Shown in pieces: positions 1-5,646 of a stretch of 6,635 bases of DNA. A program made the position numbers and the translations under genes. The stretch covers positions 1-6,635 of the forward strand of contig SCTL01000623.1 in NCBI GenBank assembly GCA_004297495.1, in the 5' to 3' direction. Each line of letters opens with the position of its first letter. The first letter of the stretch is position 1. The notes under the pieces are model-generated. The model was not told the DNA's origin. It saw nothing but the letters and a program-made list of their open reading frames with translations, and did not search any database. This stretch comes from Verrucomicrobiota bacterium. GTDB lineage: Bacteria > Verrucomicrobiota > Verrucomicrobiia > Limisphaerales > JADLHS01.

Positions 1-467
1 CCGATGGCTACGAACGCCTTGAGGAACAAACCCGCCACCAACGGCAACGAATCGCGCACCGTGGCATCCAGCGTGATCAAAGTCTTGATGCGTTTGTCTT
101 CCATCGCAGCTTCGAGAATGGCCGTGCCGCCGGAGGATAGACCGAACGCGCCGATCTTTCCGCCATCCACGCGCGGATGCCCGGTCAGAAAATCAATCGC
201 CGCGCGAATATCTGCGACCCATTCCTTCATGTAAACGTGATGGCGTCCGCCCTGGCTCGCGCCGTGACCGTGCATGTCCATCGCCAGCGCGGCGATGCCC
301 TTCTCGGCGAGCAGCGAGCACAGTTCAAAATAGTTTTCCTTGAACTCACCGGCGCCGTGGCTGACCACGATCACCGGCGCGGGCGTGTGGGCCTCGGGAA
401 GAAAAAGCACGCCCGCCAGTTCATCGCCCAACGAGCGAATTGTTACCGTCTCACGAGTTATATTCAT
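1..467 (-). CDS. Alpha/beta hydrolase (dienelactone-hydrolase-like), C-terminus cut off by the window edge
   Basis: The minus strand read from the ATG at 467 stays open to base 1, giving 155 residues of an incomplete protein. The beginning is MNITRETVTIRSLGDELAGV. The alpha/beta-hydrolase hallmarks are in order: an oxyanion-hole strand VIVVSHGAG at about residues 32-40, the turn DMHGHGAS at 64-71, and the nucleophile elbow GLSSG at 109-113, which puts the catalytic Ser at 111. The catalytic His, and probably the acid, lie in the missing part. A GGAG sits 10 nt before the ATG, which supports this start. There is no signal peptide, so the protein is probably cytosolic. The family hydrolyses esters, lactones or peptides; the substrate cannot be told from this fragment. 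It is transcribed divergently from the histidine kinase across a 232-bp spacer. The fold is secure; the subfamily is an inference. Confidence 0.9.
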   Translation of the reverse strand, partial: MNITRETVTIRSLGDELAGVLFLPEAHTPAPVIVVSHGAGEFKENYFELCSLLAEKGIAALAMDMHGHGASQGGRHHVYMKEWVADIRAAIDFLTGHPRVDGGKIGAFGLSSGGTAILEAAMEDKRIKTLITLDATVRDSLPLVAGLFLKAFVAI

Positions 468-623
468 AGGCAGTCTGCTCCAAAGCCGAGATGGTGCCAA
501 ACTACCGGGGAAGCCCCGGGAAAGCACGTTTTCGCCCAATCAGTCAGCCGACTGCCGGCGAAGTGTCCCGTTCCCTGACAAGCGCTGTCTCGATTTGCAA
601 ACTTCACGCCGCGCGCCACGCCT

Positions 624-657
624 CGGCGCTTCCCTGCGCCGCGAGAAATCTTTTCGC
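624..657 (+). promoter_or_regulatory. Two adjacent small hairpins in the leader of the histidine kinase gene
   Basis: Bases 624-629 (CGGCGC) pair with 636-641 (GCGCCG) around a 6-nt loop. Partly competing at base 641, GCGAGAA (641-647) pairs with TTTTCGC (651-657), with one G-T pair, around a 3-nt loop. They lie 43-76 nt upstream of the ATG at 700. A GGAG at 664-667 directly follows. No T-run follows the GC-rich stem, so a terminator is not clearly supported. The structures may be chance in such GC-rich DNA. I saw no convincing sigma-70 promoter anywhere in the 468-699 spacer. Confidence 0.25.
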
Positions 658-699
658 AAACGCGGAGAGCATTTGATTTTTCGCGCGAGTGCGAGTTCA

Positions 700-1836
700 A
701 TGGACAGCAGCGTGAACACCGTCCTCTCAAGCCAGACTCTCGCGGCGCATCCGCCGATGCCCGCGCGTCTCGATCTCACGCTCCCTCCGGTTTCGCAGGG
801 CGAGGTGCTCGTCGTCGAAGGCGATCTCGTGCTCGCCTGCACGCCCGACCTCGGCGCGCAACTCGGCTTCCCGGAAAATCGCCCGTTCGGCCATCGCGTC
901 GAACAGCTCCCCGCTTCCCTGCAACCGATCATTCGCGAAGCGGCGAGTCTGTTGAAACCTGTCACCCGTCCGCGCGTTCTTTTGGAAAGCGCCACGGGTG
1001 TCCTCGGCCCGTTTCAGGTGCGCGCCGTCCCCGTGCGATTGCCCACCGGCAAAGCTCACGTCACGCTCATACTTTCGGAGATCGCCACCAGCGAAGCCAC
1101 GGAGCGGACCATTCGCAAACTGGACCGCCTCGCCAGCGTGGGCACGCTCTCTACCGGCATGGCGCACGAAGTCAAAAATGCCCTCGTCGCCATCCGTACG
1201 TTCGTCGAGTTGCTGCTCGAAAAAAATCAGGACGCCGAACTCGCCGGCATCGTTCGCCGCGAGATGCAGCGCATCGAACGCCTCGTTGCGCAGATGCTGC
1301 ACTTCGGCGCGCCCGCCAGCGCCAACGTCCGTCCGCTTGCGATTCACAACACGCTGAATTACTCGCTGCAACTCGTGAAGCATCATCTCGACGAGCGCAT
1401 GATCAAACTCGAATTGGAATTCGACGCCGCCAGCGACGTTGTGCCCGGCGATCAGGACCAGCTGGAACAGGCGTTCCTGAACATTCTGCTCAACGGCATC
1501 GAAGCCATCGGCACAAACGGTTCCCTGACCGTGAACACCAGCCAGCCCGTCGCCGGACAACTCCCGCCCGCGCTCGCCGGGCGCAACGGCGCGACGTTCC
1601 TCTGCGTCAGCGTGCGCGATACCGGCGTGGGCGTGGCGGACGAAAACCTGGGGCGTTTGTTCGAGCCGTTTTTCACCACCAAGCCCAACGGCACGGGGCT
1701 GGGGCTGGCCATCACGCGCAAGATCGTCGAGGAACACTACGGCTTGATCACCCTGCAAAGCGAGCCTGGCGCCGGCTCGACTTTCAGCATCTATCTTCCC
1801 CACAGCTCGGCCTCAAGTCCCGAGTCGAAAGTCTGA
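700..1836 (+). CDS. Soluble PAS-like sensor histidine kinase (NtrB/AtoS type catalytic core)
   Basis: This 378-residue protein autophosphorylates on a histidine in response to a signal and passes the phosphate to a response regulator. Residues about 30-130 look like a degenerate PAS sensor domain. The HisKA segment carries the H-box MAHEVKN, with the phosphoacceptor His at 156. The ATPase domain has an N-box NILLNGIEAI (261-270), a G1 box DTGVG (307-311), an F-box FEPFF (321-325), a G2 box GTGLGLAI (331-338) and a final PGAGSTFSIYLP. No membrane segment is present, so it is predicted cytosolic. The open frame runs upstream to 340, but that would overlap the divergent hydrolase, so I chose the ATG at 700. 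A TTG at 673, with GGAG 5 nt before it, is a credible alternative and would add 9 residues. No response regulator lies next to it in this window. The last residues (SSPESKV) and the stop are encoded by the inverted heptad repeat. Confidence 0.95.
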   Translation: MDSSVNTVLSSQTLAAHPPMPARLDLTLPPVSQGEVLVVEGDLVLACTPDLGAQLGFPENRPFGHRVEQLPASLQPIIREAASLLKPVTRPRVLLESATGVLGPFQVRAVPVRLPTGKAHVTLILSEIATSEATERTIRKLDRLASVGTLSTGMAHEVKNALVAIRTFVELLLEKNQDAELAGIVRREMQRIERLVAQMLHFGAPASANVRPLAIHNTLNYSLQLVKHHLDERMIKLELEFDAASDVVPGDQDQLEQAFLNILLNGIEAIGTNGSLTVNTSQPVAGQLPPALAGRNGATFLCVSVRDTGVGVADENLGRLFEPFFTTKPNGTGLGLAITRKIVEEHYGLITLQSEPGAGSTFSIYLPHSSASSPESKV

Positions 1837-1889
1837 AGTCCGAAACTGTGCGCGTTGACTTTGGACTTTAGACTTTAGACGTTGGACTC
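1813..1889 (+). repeat. Inverted array of 7-nt repeats forming an imperfect hairpin between the kinase and phosphoesterase genes
   Basis: The right arm (1857-1889) is four and a half direct units of consensus GACTTTR: starts at 1857, 1864, 1871 and 1878, with a partial unit at 1885. The left arm (1813-1847) is five units in the opposite orientation, consensus YRAAGTC, starting at 1813, 1820, 1827, 1834 and 1841. Both arms keep strict 7-nt spacing around the 9-nt spacer GTGCGCGTT (1848-1856). The best pairing is between units 1827-1840 and 1864-1877, where one of the changes is a G-U wobble and only one position is a mismatch; inner and outer units pair less well. The array covers the last codons and stop of the kinase (1834-1836) and ends 1 nt before the phosphoesterase ATG. 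It could act as a terminator-like or translation-masking structure, but no function is shown. Confidence 0.85.
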
Positions 1890-1890
1890 A

Positions 1891-2868
1891 ATGGGCCGCC
1901 GCTTCACCCTCGCAATCGTCAGTGACATCCATTTCGCCGGCGCAACCGAGCGCGCGCGGGGCGATGACTTCGAGTTCAGCCCGATCAAAAATCCGTTCCT
2001 CCGTCTACCCTTGCAGGCGTATCGCAAAATCGTCTGGATGAAACATCCGATGCAGCAGAACGGCCAGTTCGACCGTTTTCTTGCGGAAGTTCCGCCCACG
2101 GATTTCGTGATCGCCAACGGGGATTTTCCCTGCGGCTCCGCGTGGCTCGGACTCAGCGACGACGCCACGTTCGAGAGCGCGCGGGAATGTGTGGGTCGCC
2201 TGCGCGCGCGCTTTGGCGAAAAATTGCACATGACGCTTGGCGATCATGAACTCGGCAAAAGCAATTTGCTCGGCGAACGCGGCGGCCTCCGCCTGCAAAG
2301 CTGGCAGCGCGCGACGGGCGAGTTAAACCTCCAACCGTTCTGGCAACTCGAACTCGGCAACTACGTTCTCATCGGCGTCGCCTCCACGCTTGTGAGCCTG
2401 CCAGTTTATGATCGCGACATTCTGCCTGCGGAACAAAACGAGTGGCTGCGATTGCGCGAACTGCATCTCGCGGAGATTCGCGAGGCTTTCTCGAAGCTGC
2501 GCCCCGAGCAGTGCGTGATTCTCTTCTGTCACGATCCCACCGCCTTGCCGTTTCTCTGGCGCGAGGACGCGGTGAAATCCCACGCCGAACAAATCGAGCA
2601 GACCATCATCGGCCATCTGCACTCGCCGCTGTATCTCTGGAAAAGCCGGCTGCTGGCCGGAATGCCGGCAATCAATTTTCTCGGCACCAACGTCCGTCGC
2701 ATGAGCCGCGCGCTGAACGAAGCGCGAACGTGGAAACATTTTCACGTGCGGCTCTGTCCCTCGCTCGCCGGCATCGAACTGCTCAAGGACGGCGGCTACT
2801 ACACCGCCGAACTGGATGCTGAGGCGAAAGCGCCGGCGAAGTTTCAATTTCATCCGCTGCCGCGCTGA
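1891..2868 (+). CDS. Calcineurin-like metallophosphoesterase
   Basis: This 325-residue protein has the two-metal phosphoesterase motifs in the expected order: SDIH (Asp12, His14), NGDF (Asp78), GDHE (117-120), CHD (His214) and GHLH (His242, His244). These residues normally bind two divalent metals and cleave phosphomonoesters or phosphodiesters. The third motif is usually GNH(E/D); here Asp118 replaces the metal-bridging Asn. No signal peptide or membrane segment is seen, so it is probably cytosolic. The substrate cannot be named. I chose the ATG at 1891, which gives MGRRFTLAIVSDIH. A TTG at 1882, inside the heptad array, is in frame and would add three residues. No good Shine-Dalgarno is present, only a GGA 4 nt before the ATG supplied by the repeat. 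The gene follows the kinase by 54 nt and may be co-transcribed unless the hairpin terminates. It converges on the RCC1 gene with a 31-nt gap. Confidence 0.92.
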   Translation: MGRRFTLAIVSDIHFAGATERARGDDFEFSPIKNPFLRLPLQAYRKIVWMKHPMQQNGQFDRFLAEVPPTDFVIANGDFPCGSAWLGLSDDATFESARECVGRLRARFGEKLHMTLGDHELGKSNLLGERGGLRLQSWQRATGELNLQPFWQLELGNYVLIGVASTLVSLPVYDRDILPAEQNEWLRLRELHLAEIREAFSKLRPEQCVILFCHDPTALPFLWREDAVKSHAEQIEQTIIGHLHSPLYLWKSRLLAGMPAINFLGTNVRRMSRALNEARTWKHFHVRLCPSLAGIELLKDGGYYTAELDAEAKAPAKFQFHPLPR

Positions 2869-2899
2869 TTCGTTCGGCGGGAAAATCAAACGACCGTCA

Positions 2900-4180
2900 T
2901 CAGTGACCGGAGTTTGCGCTGGAACTTTTTCCTTCCGCTGGGAGTTCCCAAACAAAATGTGGCGCTGAATCTTCGATCGCTTTGGGGCTGGGCGTTGAAC
3001 CCGCGCGGCGACCAAGGCGAGTGCTCAAAAAATTGATCACGTCCCTGAAAGTGGTGCGGCGATCCACTGAACCCAGCCGGTCTCCCCACGTCCAAAGTTT
3101 GCCGTCCTTGTTCAGCAGGATGATGGTGCTGCCTCCGGCGGCAAAGGCCCACGGCTCGAAGGACTCCGGCATCCGCCTCGGCTCTCCGCCCACGGAGAAA
3201 GCGGAATACACCCGCGGCCGAAAGCTCGAGTTGTCGCCCGCGAGCCACCACGAACCGTCGGCTTTCCGCAGCACGGAAAAATTCTGGCCGCAATAAATTT
3301 CCCGCCAGTCTGTGTTGGTGCCGAGTTGTACAAAGCCCGCAACCGAACTGGTCGCGAAACCCCTGGCAGCCACTCCTGCGTTCTGACCGTGAATCCAGAC
3401 TGTCCCATCCCGTTTCAAGCCCAGAAGGTGATAATCGCCGGCAGCCAGCGCGATCCAGTTTGTGTCCGTGCCGATCTGCGCGGGCGACAAGTCGTTTCGC
3501 TTGCCCCCGGTCGTCGGGTCCAAGCCCCAACCCCAGATCGTGCCGTCGTCGCCCAAGGCGTAGCTGTTGAACGAACCCGCAGCGCTGGCACGCCAGCGCG
3601 AACCCGGCAGAATTTCGAACGGAGAGAAACGATTACTCGTCGTGCCGTCGCCAATCTGGCCGTAATTATTCTGTCCCCACGTCCAGAGCGAGCCGTTCGT
3701 TTTCAGTGCCATGCCGTGACTTGCACCGACGCTCAATTCCGCCCAGTCATTCTCGTTGCCGAGGCGCACGGGCGTTGTGGCCAAACCGCGTTTTACTACG
3801 CCGGTCAATTCGCCTGAACTGTCGCTGCCCCAACCCCAGAGACTGCCATCGGTCTTCAGCGCGACCGCAAAAGTCCAGCTCGCGGAGATTTTTCGCCAGT
3901 CGGAGTTTGTGCCCAGGCGACGGGGAATCTCTGTGCGGGAAGAAATCTGTATGTCCGCGAGTCCGAACTGCGTGCCGCCCCACGCCCAGAGCGAGCCATC
4001 CGGCGCGAGCAGATAGGCGCGATCCCACGTCGCCGCCAGTTGCGGTGGCACCCGACCGGCGGGTCGCGCGGGCCCAACCGCGAACGCGGGCGACGACGGT
4101 GGTTTTGAAATCCGCCAGACCAGCAGGCCGGCCGCAAGACACGCGATCAGAATGAGGCTGGCGAGAATAAGTCGCTTCAT
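2900..4180 (-). CDS. RCC1-like seven-blade beta-propeller protein with an N-terminal membrane anchor
   Basis: The protein has 426 residues. After MKR comes a hydrophobic stretch to about residue 23, then a Pro/Ala-rich linker (about 26-50), then seven RCC1-type units. Each unit ends in a DGxxWxxG strand, starting near residues 61, 111, 162, 212, 258, 308 and 359. The spacing of 46-51 residues fits one propeller blade each, and seven blades match the RCC1 fold. Several blades begin with an LGTNxDW motif. Blades five to seven are less regular. Residues 11-14 read LIAC, a possible lipobox, but hydrophobic residues continue past the Cys, so an uncleaved anchor is equally likely. The bulk should face the periplasm or outside. 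RCC1 propellers usually mediate protein-protein contacts; no partner can be named. A start at 4204 would add 8 residues, but the ATG at 4180 places Lys-Arg directly before the hydrophobic segment. Confidence 0.88.
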   Translation of the reverse strand: MKRLILASLILIACLAAGLLVWRISKPPSSPAFAVGPARPAGRVPPQLAATWDRAYLLAPDGSLWAWGGTQFGLADIQISSRTEIPRRLGTNSDWRKISASWTFAVALKTDGSLWGWGSDSSGELTGVVKRGLATTPVRLGNENDWAELSVGASHGMALKTNGSLWTWGQNNYGQIGDGTTSNRFSPFEILPGSRWRASAAGSFNSYALGDDGTIWGWGLDPTTGGKRNDLSPAQIGTDTNWIALAAGDYHLLGLKRDGTVWIHGQNAGVAARGFATSSVAGFVQLGTNTDWREIYCGQNFSVLRKADGSWWLAGDNSSFRPRVYSAFSVGGEPRRMPESFEPWAFAAGGSTIILLNKDGKLWTWGDRLGSVDRRTTFRDVINFLSTRLGRRAGSTPSPKAIEDSAPHFVWELPAEGKSSSANSGH

Positions 4181-4185
4181 GACGT

Positions 4186-4198
4186 GGAAATCATTTCC
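4186..4198. promoter_or_regulatory. 13-nt perfect dyad next to the RCC1-like gene start
   Basis: GGAAAT and ATTTCC flank a single central C (4192), making a perfect dyad that ends 5 nt before the ATG at 4180 on the minus strand. It occupies the place where a ribosome binding site would lie. It could be a small operator or a stem affecting translation, or a chance match. Nothing similar was seen elsewhere in the window. Confidence 0.3.
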
Positions 4199-4251
4199 CG
4201 CCATACCAGACAGAAAAAGCCTGACGATGCAAGACTGCGGCTGACGTGACC

Positions 4252-4256
4252 GGAGG
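4252..4256 (+). promoter_or_regulatory. Strong Shine-Dalgarno GGAGG displaced 42 nt from the nadD start
   Basis: GGAGG is the best Shine-Dalgarno match in the nadD leader, but it is 42 nt upstream of the nadD ATG at 4299. The heptad repeat array fills the gap. If the array (4264-4294) were absent, the spacing would be about 11 nt. As it stands, the site is 5 nt before a TTG at 4262 that opens a different reading frame overlapping nadD, ending at 4498. I do not call that frame a gene. Confidence 0.45.
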
Positions 4257-4263
4257 CTTCATT

Positions 4264-4294
4264 GACTTTGGACTTTGAACTTTGGACTCTGGAC
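4264..4294 (+). repeat. Direct 7-nt tandem repeat in the nadD leader
   Basis: There are four and a half units of consensus GACTTTR, starting at 4264, 4271, 4278 and 4285, with a partial unit at 4292. The array belongs to the same family as the one at 1857-1889. The first 15 bases, TTGACTTTGGACTTT, are identical at 4262-4276 and 1855-1869, and both copies also carry TTGGACTC. The distance between these shared blocks differs by exactly one heptad, which suggests unit gain or loss by slippage. No inverted arm is visible upstream here. The array ends 4 nt before the nadD ATG. Confidence 0.88.
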
Positions 4295-4298
4295 GGCG

Positions 4299-4874
4299 AT
4301 GCAACGCATCGGTCTTTACGGCGGCTCGTTCGATCCGGTTCACCTCGGGCATTTGCTAGTGGCTCAGGCGGCGCTGGAGGAACTGGCGCTCGACCGCCTG
4401 TTTCTGATTCCCGCGGCGCAATCCCCGTTCAAGCCCGACCGCCAACCCGCGCCCGCCGCCGCGCGTCTCGCGATGTTGCGTCTGGCTTTCGTCGGTAAAA
4501 CCAAGTGCGTCGTGGATGACCAGGAAATTACGCGCGGCGGAACTTCCTACACCATCGAAACGCTCCGCCAGTACGCCGAGAAATTTTCCGGTGCGGAACT
4601 TTTCTATCTTATCGGCGCGGACAACGTCGCTTCACTGCCCCAGTGGCGGGAGGCGCGTGAACTGGCCGGGCTGGCGGAGTTTGTCGCGATTCCGCGACCG
4701 GGTGAGGCGGCGGTTCCGTTTCCGCCGCCCTTTCGCGGGCGACAGCTCGACGGTTTTCCCCTTGCTGTTTCGTCCTCAGAAATCCGCGCCCGGGCCAAAG
4801 CCGGCTTGCCGCTCGAACCGCTCGTACCCGCCGCCGTGGGGGAGTTCATCCGAAACGCCAAACTTTATGCCTGA
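4299..4874 (+). CDS. nadD: Nicotinate-nucleotide adenylyltransferase
   Basis: The enzyme joins nicotinate mononucleotide and ATP to give nicotinate adenine dinucleotide and pyrophosphate, the step before NAD synthetase; it is cytosolic. The 191-residue length is normal for NadD. The nucleotidyltransferase signature GGSFDPVHLGH spans residues 8-18, with His15 and His18 of the HxxH motif. GGTSYTIETL (80-89), LIGADN (104-109) with Trp116 nearby, IPRPG (131-135) and the C-terminal SSSEIR (158-163, matching the ISSTxIR ATP-binding motif) are all present. The frame could begin at a TTG at 4275 inside the repeat array, but the ATG at 4299 gives the family-typical beginning MQRIGLYGGSF. The gene precedes rsfS by 63 nt on the same strand, a commonly seen pairing. 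Confidence 0.97.
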   Translation: MQRIGLYGGSFDPVHLGHLLVAQAALEELALDRLFLIPAAQSPFKPDRQPAPAAARLAMLRLAFVGKTKCVVDDQEITRGGTSYTIETLRQYAEKFSGAELFYLIGADNVASLPQWREARELAGLAEFVAIPRPGEAAVPFPPPFRGRQLDGFPLAVSSSEIRARAKAGLPLEPLVPAAVGEFIRNAKLYA

Positions 4875-4893
4875 ACCCGCCCGGCGAAGTTTT

Positions 4894-4923
4894 ATCTGTG
4901 TTCATCCGTGTCCATCCGTGGTT
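4894..4923 (+). repeat. Three tandem 10-nt repeats in the rsfS leader
   Basis: Three contiguous 10-nt units of consensus ATCYGTGTYC start at 4894, 4904 and 4914; the last unit ends GGTT instead of GTYC. They fill half of the 63-nt gap between nadD and rsfS and end 14 nt before the rsfS ATG. The unit length and sequence differ from the heptad arrays. From memory, and unverified, very similar strings occur near genes in other Verrucomicrobiota and related genomes. No dyad or T-run makes this a terminator. Confidence 0.85.
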
Positions 4924-4937
4924 AAACTCTCCCCGCA

Positions 4938-5309
4938 ATGATGGATTCCAAAAAACTCGCCCAACTCTGCCGCGACCTGGCCGACAACCGAAAAGCCGAG
5001 GACATCGTGGTGCTCGACGTGCGCAAGCTTTCGAGCGTCACGGATTTTTTTGTCATCGTCTCGGGCACGAGCCAGCCGCACGTGCGGGCGATCATGGACG
5101 AGATCACCGGCAAATTGCGCGAAGACCACGAACTGCGTCCGCGCGCCGTGGATGGCTCCGCCAACGGCGGGTGGGTGGTGCTGGATTATTTCGACGTGCT
5201 GGTGCACGTGATGAAGGCGGACGTGCGGGAGCATTACGACCTGGAAAGTCTTTGGGGCGACGCGCCGCAATTGAAAGCCCGCAAACCGGTCCCCGCCAGG
5301 AAAGCTTGA
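4938..5309 (+). CDS. rsfS: Ribosomal silencing factor RsfS
   Basis: RsfS binds large-subunit protein uL14 and blocks joining of the 30S and 50S subunits, lowering translation in stationary phase or starvation. The 123-residue length is typical. The whole domain is present: IVVLDVRKLSSVTDFFVIVSG (written from residue 23 to 43) gives the first strands, then TSQPHVRAIMDEI (44-56), GWVVLDYFDVLVHVM (78-92) and the signature REHYDLESLWGDA (97-109). Two ATG codons are adjacent (4938 and 4941), and either may be used. No Shine-Dalgarno is seen before them; the leader is pyrimidine-rich after the decamer repeats. The gene lies 63 nt after nadD and is probably co-transcribed. It converges on the PUR-family gene with a 15-nt gap. 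Confidence 0.96.
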   Translation: MMDSKKLAQLCRDLADNRKAEDIVVLDVRKLSSVTDFFVIVSGTSQPHVRAIMDEITGKLREDHELRPRAVDGSANGGWVVLDYFDVLVHVMKADVREHYDLESLWGDAPQLKARKPVPARKA

Positions 5310-5324
5310 GCGAAACGCCGGCAA

Positions 5325-5618
5325 TCAACCCGCCGACGGATGTTTGGCGGGAATTTCGGCGGACGACTTCACCATCTGGTCCAGCAGCTTCTTGAAATCC
5401 TCGAGCCCCGGCGCGGGAATGATGATGGTGTCGCGCCGACCGCCGACGTCCTCGGTGATGCGCAAGAATCTGCCGCGTGGATTTTCCTTGAGCGTGAAAA
5501 CGAACGTCTTGCGTTCGATCTGGACCTTCTCGGTGGCGAGAGTGTCTTCGTTGACCGGAGGTTTTGGCGCACCGAATCCTCGGTGGCCGTAAGGCGATGG
5601 CCGTTCGTTTGAGATCAT
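5325..5618 (-). CDS. PUR-family single-stranded DNA/RNA-binding protein
   Basis: This 97-residue protein carries one PUR-alpha-type repeat. After a flexible N-terminus rich in Pro, Gly and Arg (1-24), the domain runs from about residue 26 to 84. It has strands KVQIERKTFVFTLKENPRG (31-49) and FLRITED (51-57), the strand RRDTIIIPA (61-69), and a final helix GLEDFKKLLDQMV (71-83). A single PUR repeat should dimerise to form the complete nucleic-acid-binding unit, as in the Borrelia and Bacteroidetes relatives. The role is probably binding single-stranded DNA or RNA and regulating expression. The frame is open upstream to an ATG at 5678, which would add 20 residues with three Cys, unlike the family; I chose the ATG at 5618, which gives MISNERPSPYG. 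The gene follows the LysR gene by 99 nt on the same strand and converges on rsfS. Confidence 0.85.
   Translation of the reverse strand: MISNERPSPYGHRGFGAPKPPVNEDTLATEKVQIERKTFVFTLKENPRGRFLRITEDVGGRRDTIIIPAPGLEDFKKLLDQMVKSSAEIPAKHPSAG
5329..5351. terminator. Possible stem-loop at the rsfS / PUR gene convergence
   Basis: CCCGCC (5329-5334) can pair with GGCGGG (5346-5351) across an 11-nt loop. It lies 20 nt after the rsfS stop and inside the last codons of the convergent PUR gene. On the plus strand it is followed by AATTTC, which is only a weak U-tract. It might terminate rsfS transcription, but the stem is short. Confidence 0.25.
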
Positions 5619-5646
5619 ATTCGCTTCAATCAGGCGGCAGGCGTCT

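Noticed and set aside
505..519. CCGGGG-AAG-CCCCGG dyad in the hydrolase/kinase spacer as a terminator or operator
   Set aside because: The stem is only 6 bp, has no T-run and lies between divergent genes where a terminator is not expected; such dyads arise easily in GC-rich DNA.
573..601. CTGACA with CAAACT 17 nt later as a promoter for the kinase
   Set aside because: The -10 matches the consensus at only three positions, too weak to report as a promoter.
340..699. Upstream extension of the histidine kinase frame by 120 residues
   Set aside because: It would overlap the start and much of the divergent hydrolase, which has clear protein motifs on the minus strand, and the extra residues show no domain.
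727..1803. Long minus-strand open frame opposite the histidine kinase
   Set aside because: It is antisense to a gene with all kinase motifs; its composition is typical of a shadow of GC-rich coding DNA and it has no recognisable domain.
2323..3015. Minus-strand open frame opposite the phosphoesterase and running into the RCC1-like gene
   Set aside because: It overlaps two well-supported genes and has no family motif.
4262..4498. 78-residue frame starting at TTG 4262 behind GGAGG
   Set aside because: It overlaps nadD out of frame, its beginning is just translated heptad repeat, and the rest has no domain. It is kept only as a possible upstream initiation site.
4894..4923. CRISPR-like array
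   Set aside because: The units are 10 nt and contiguous with no spacers, and no cas genes are present.
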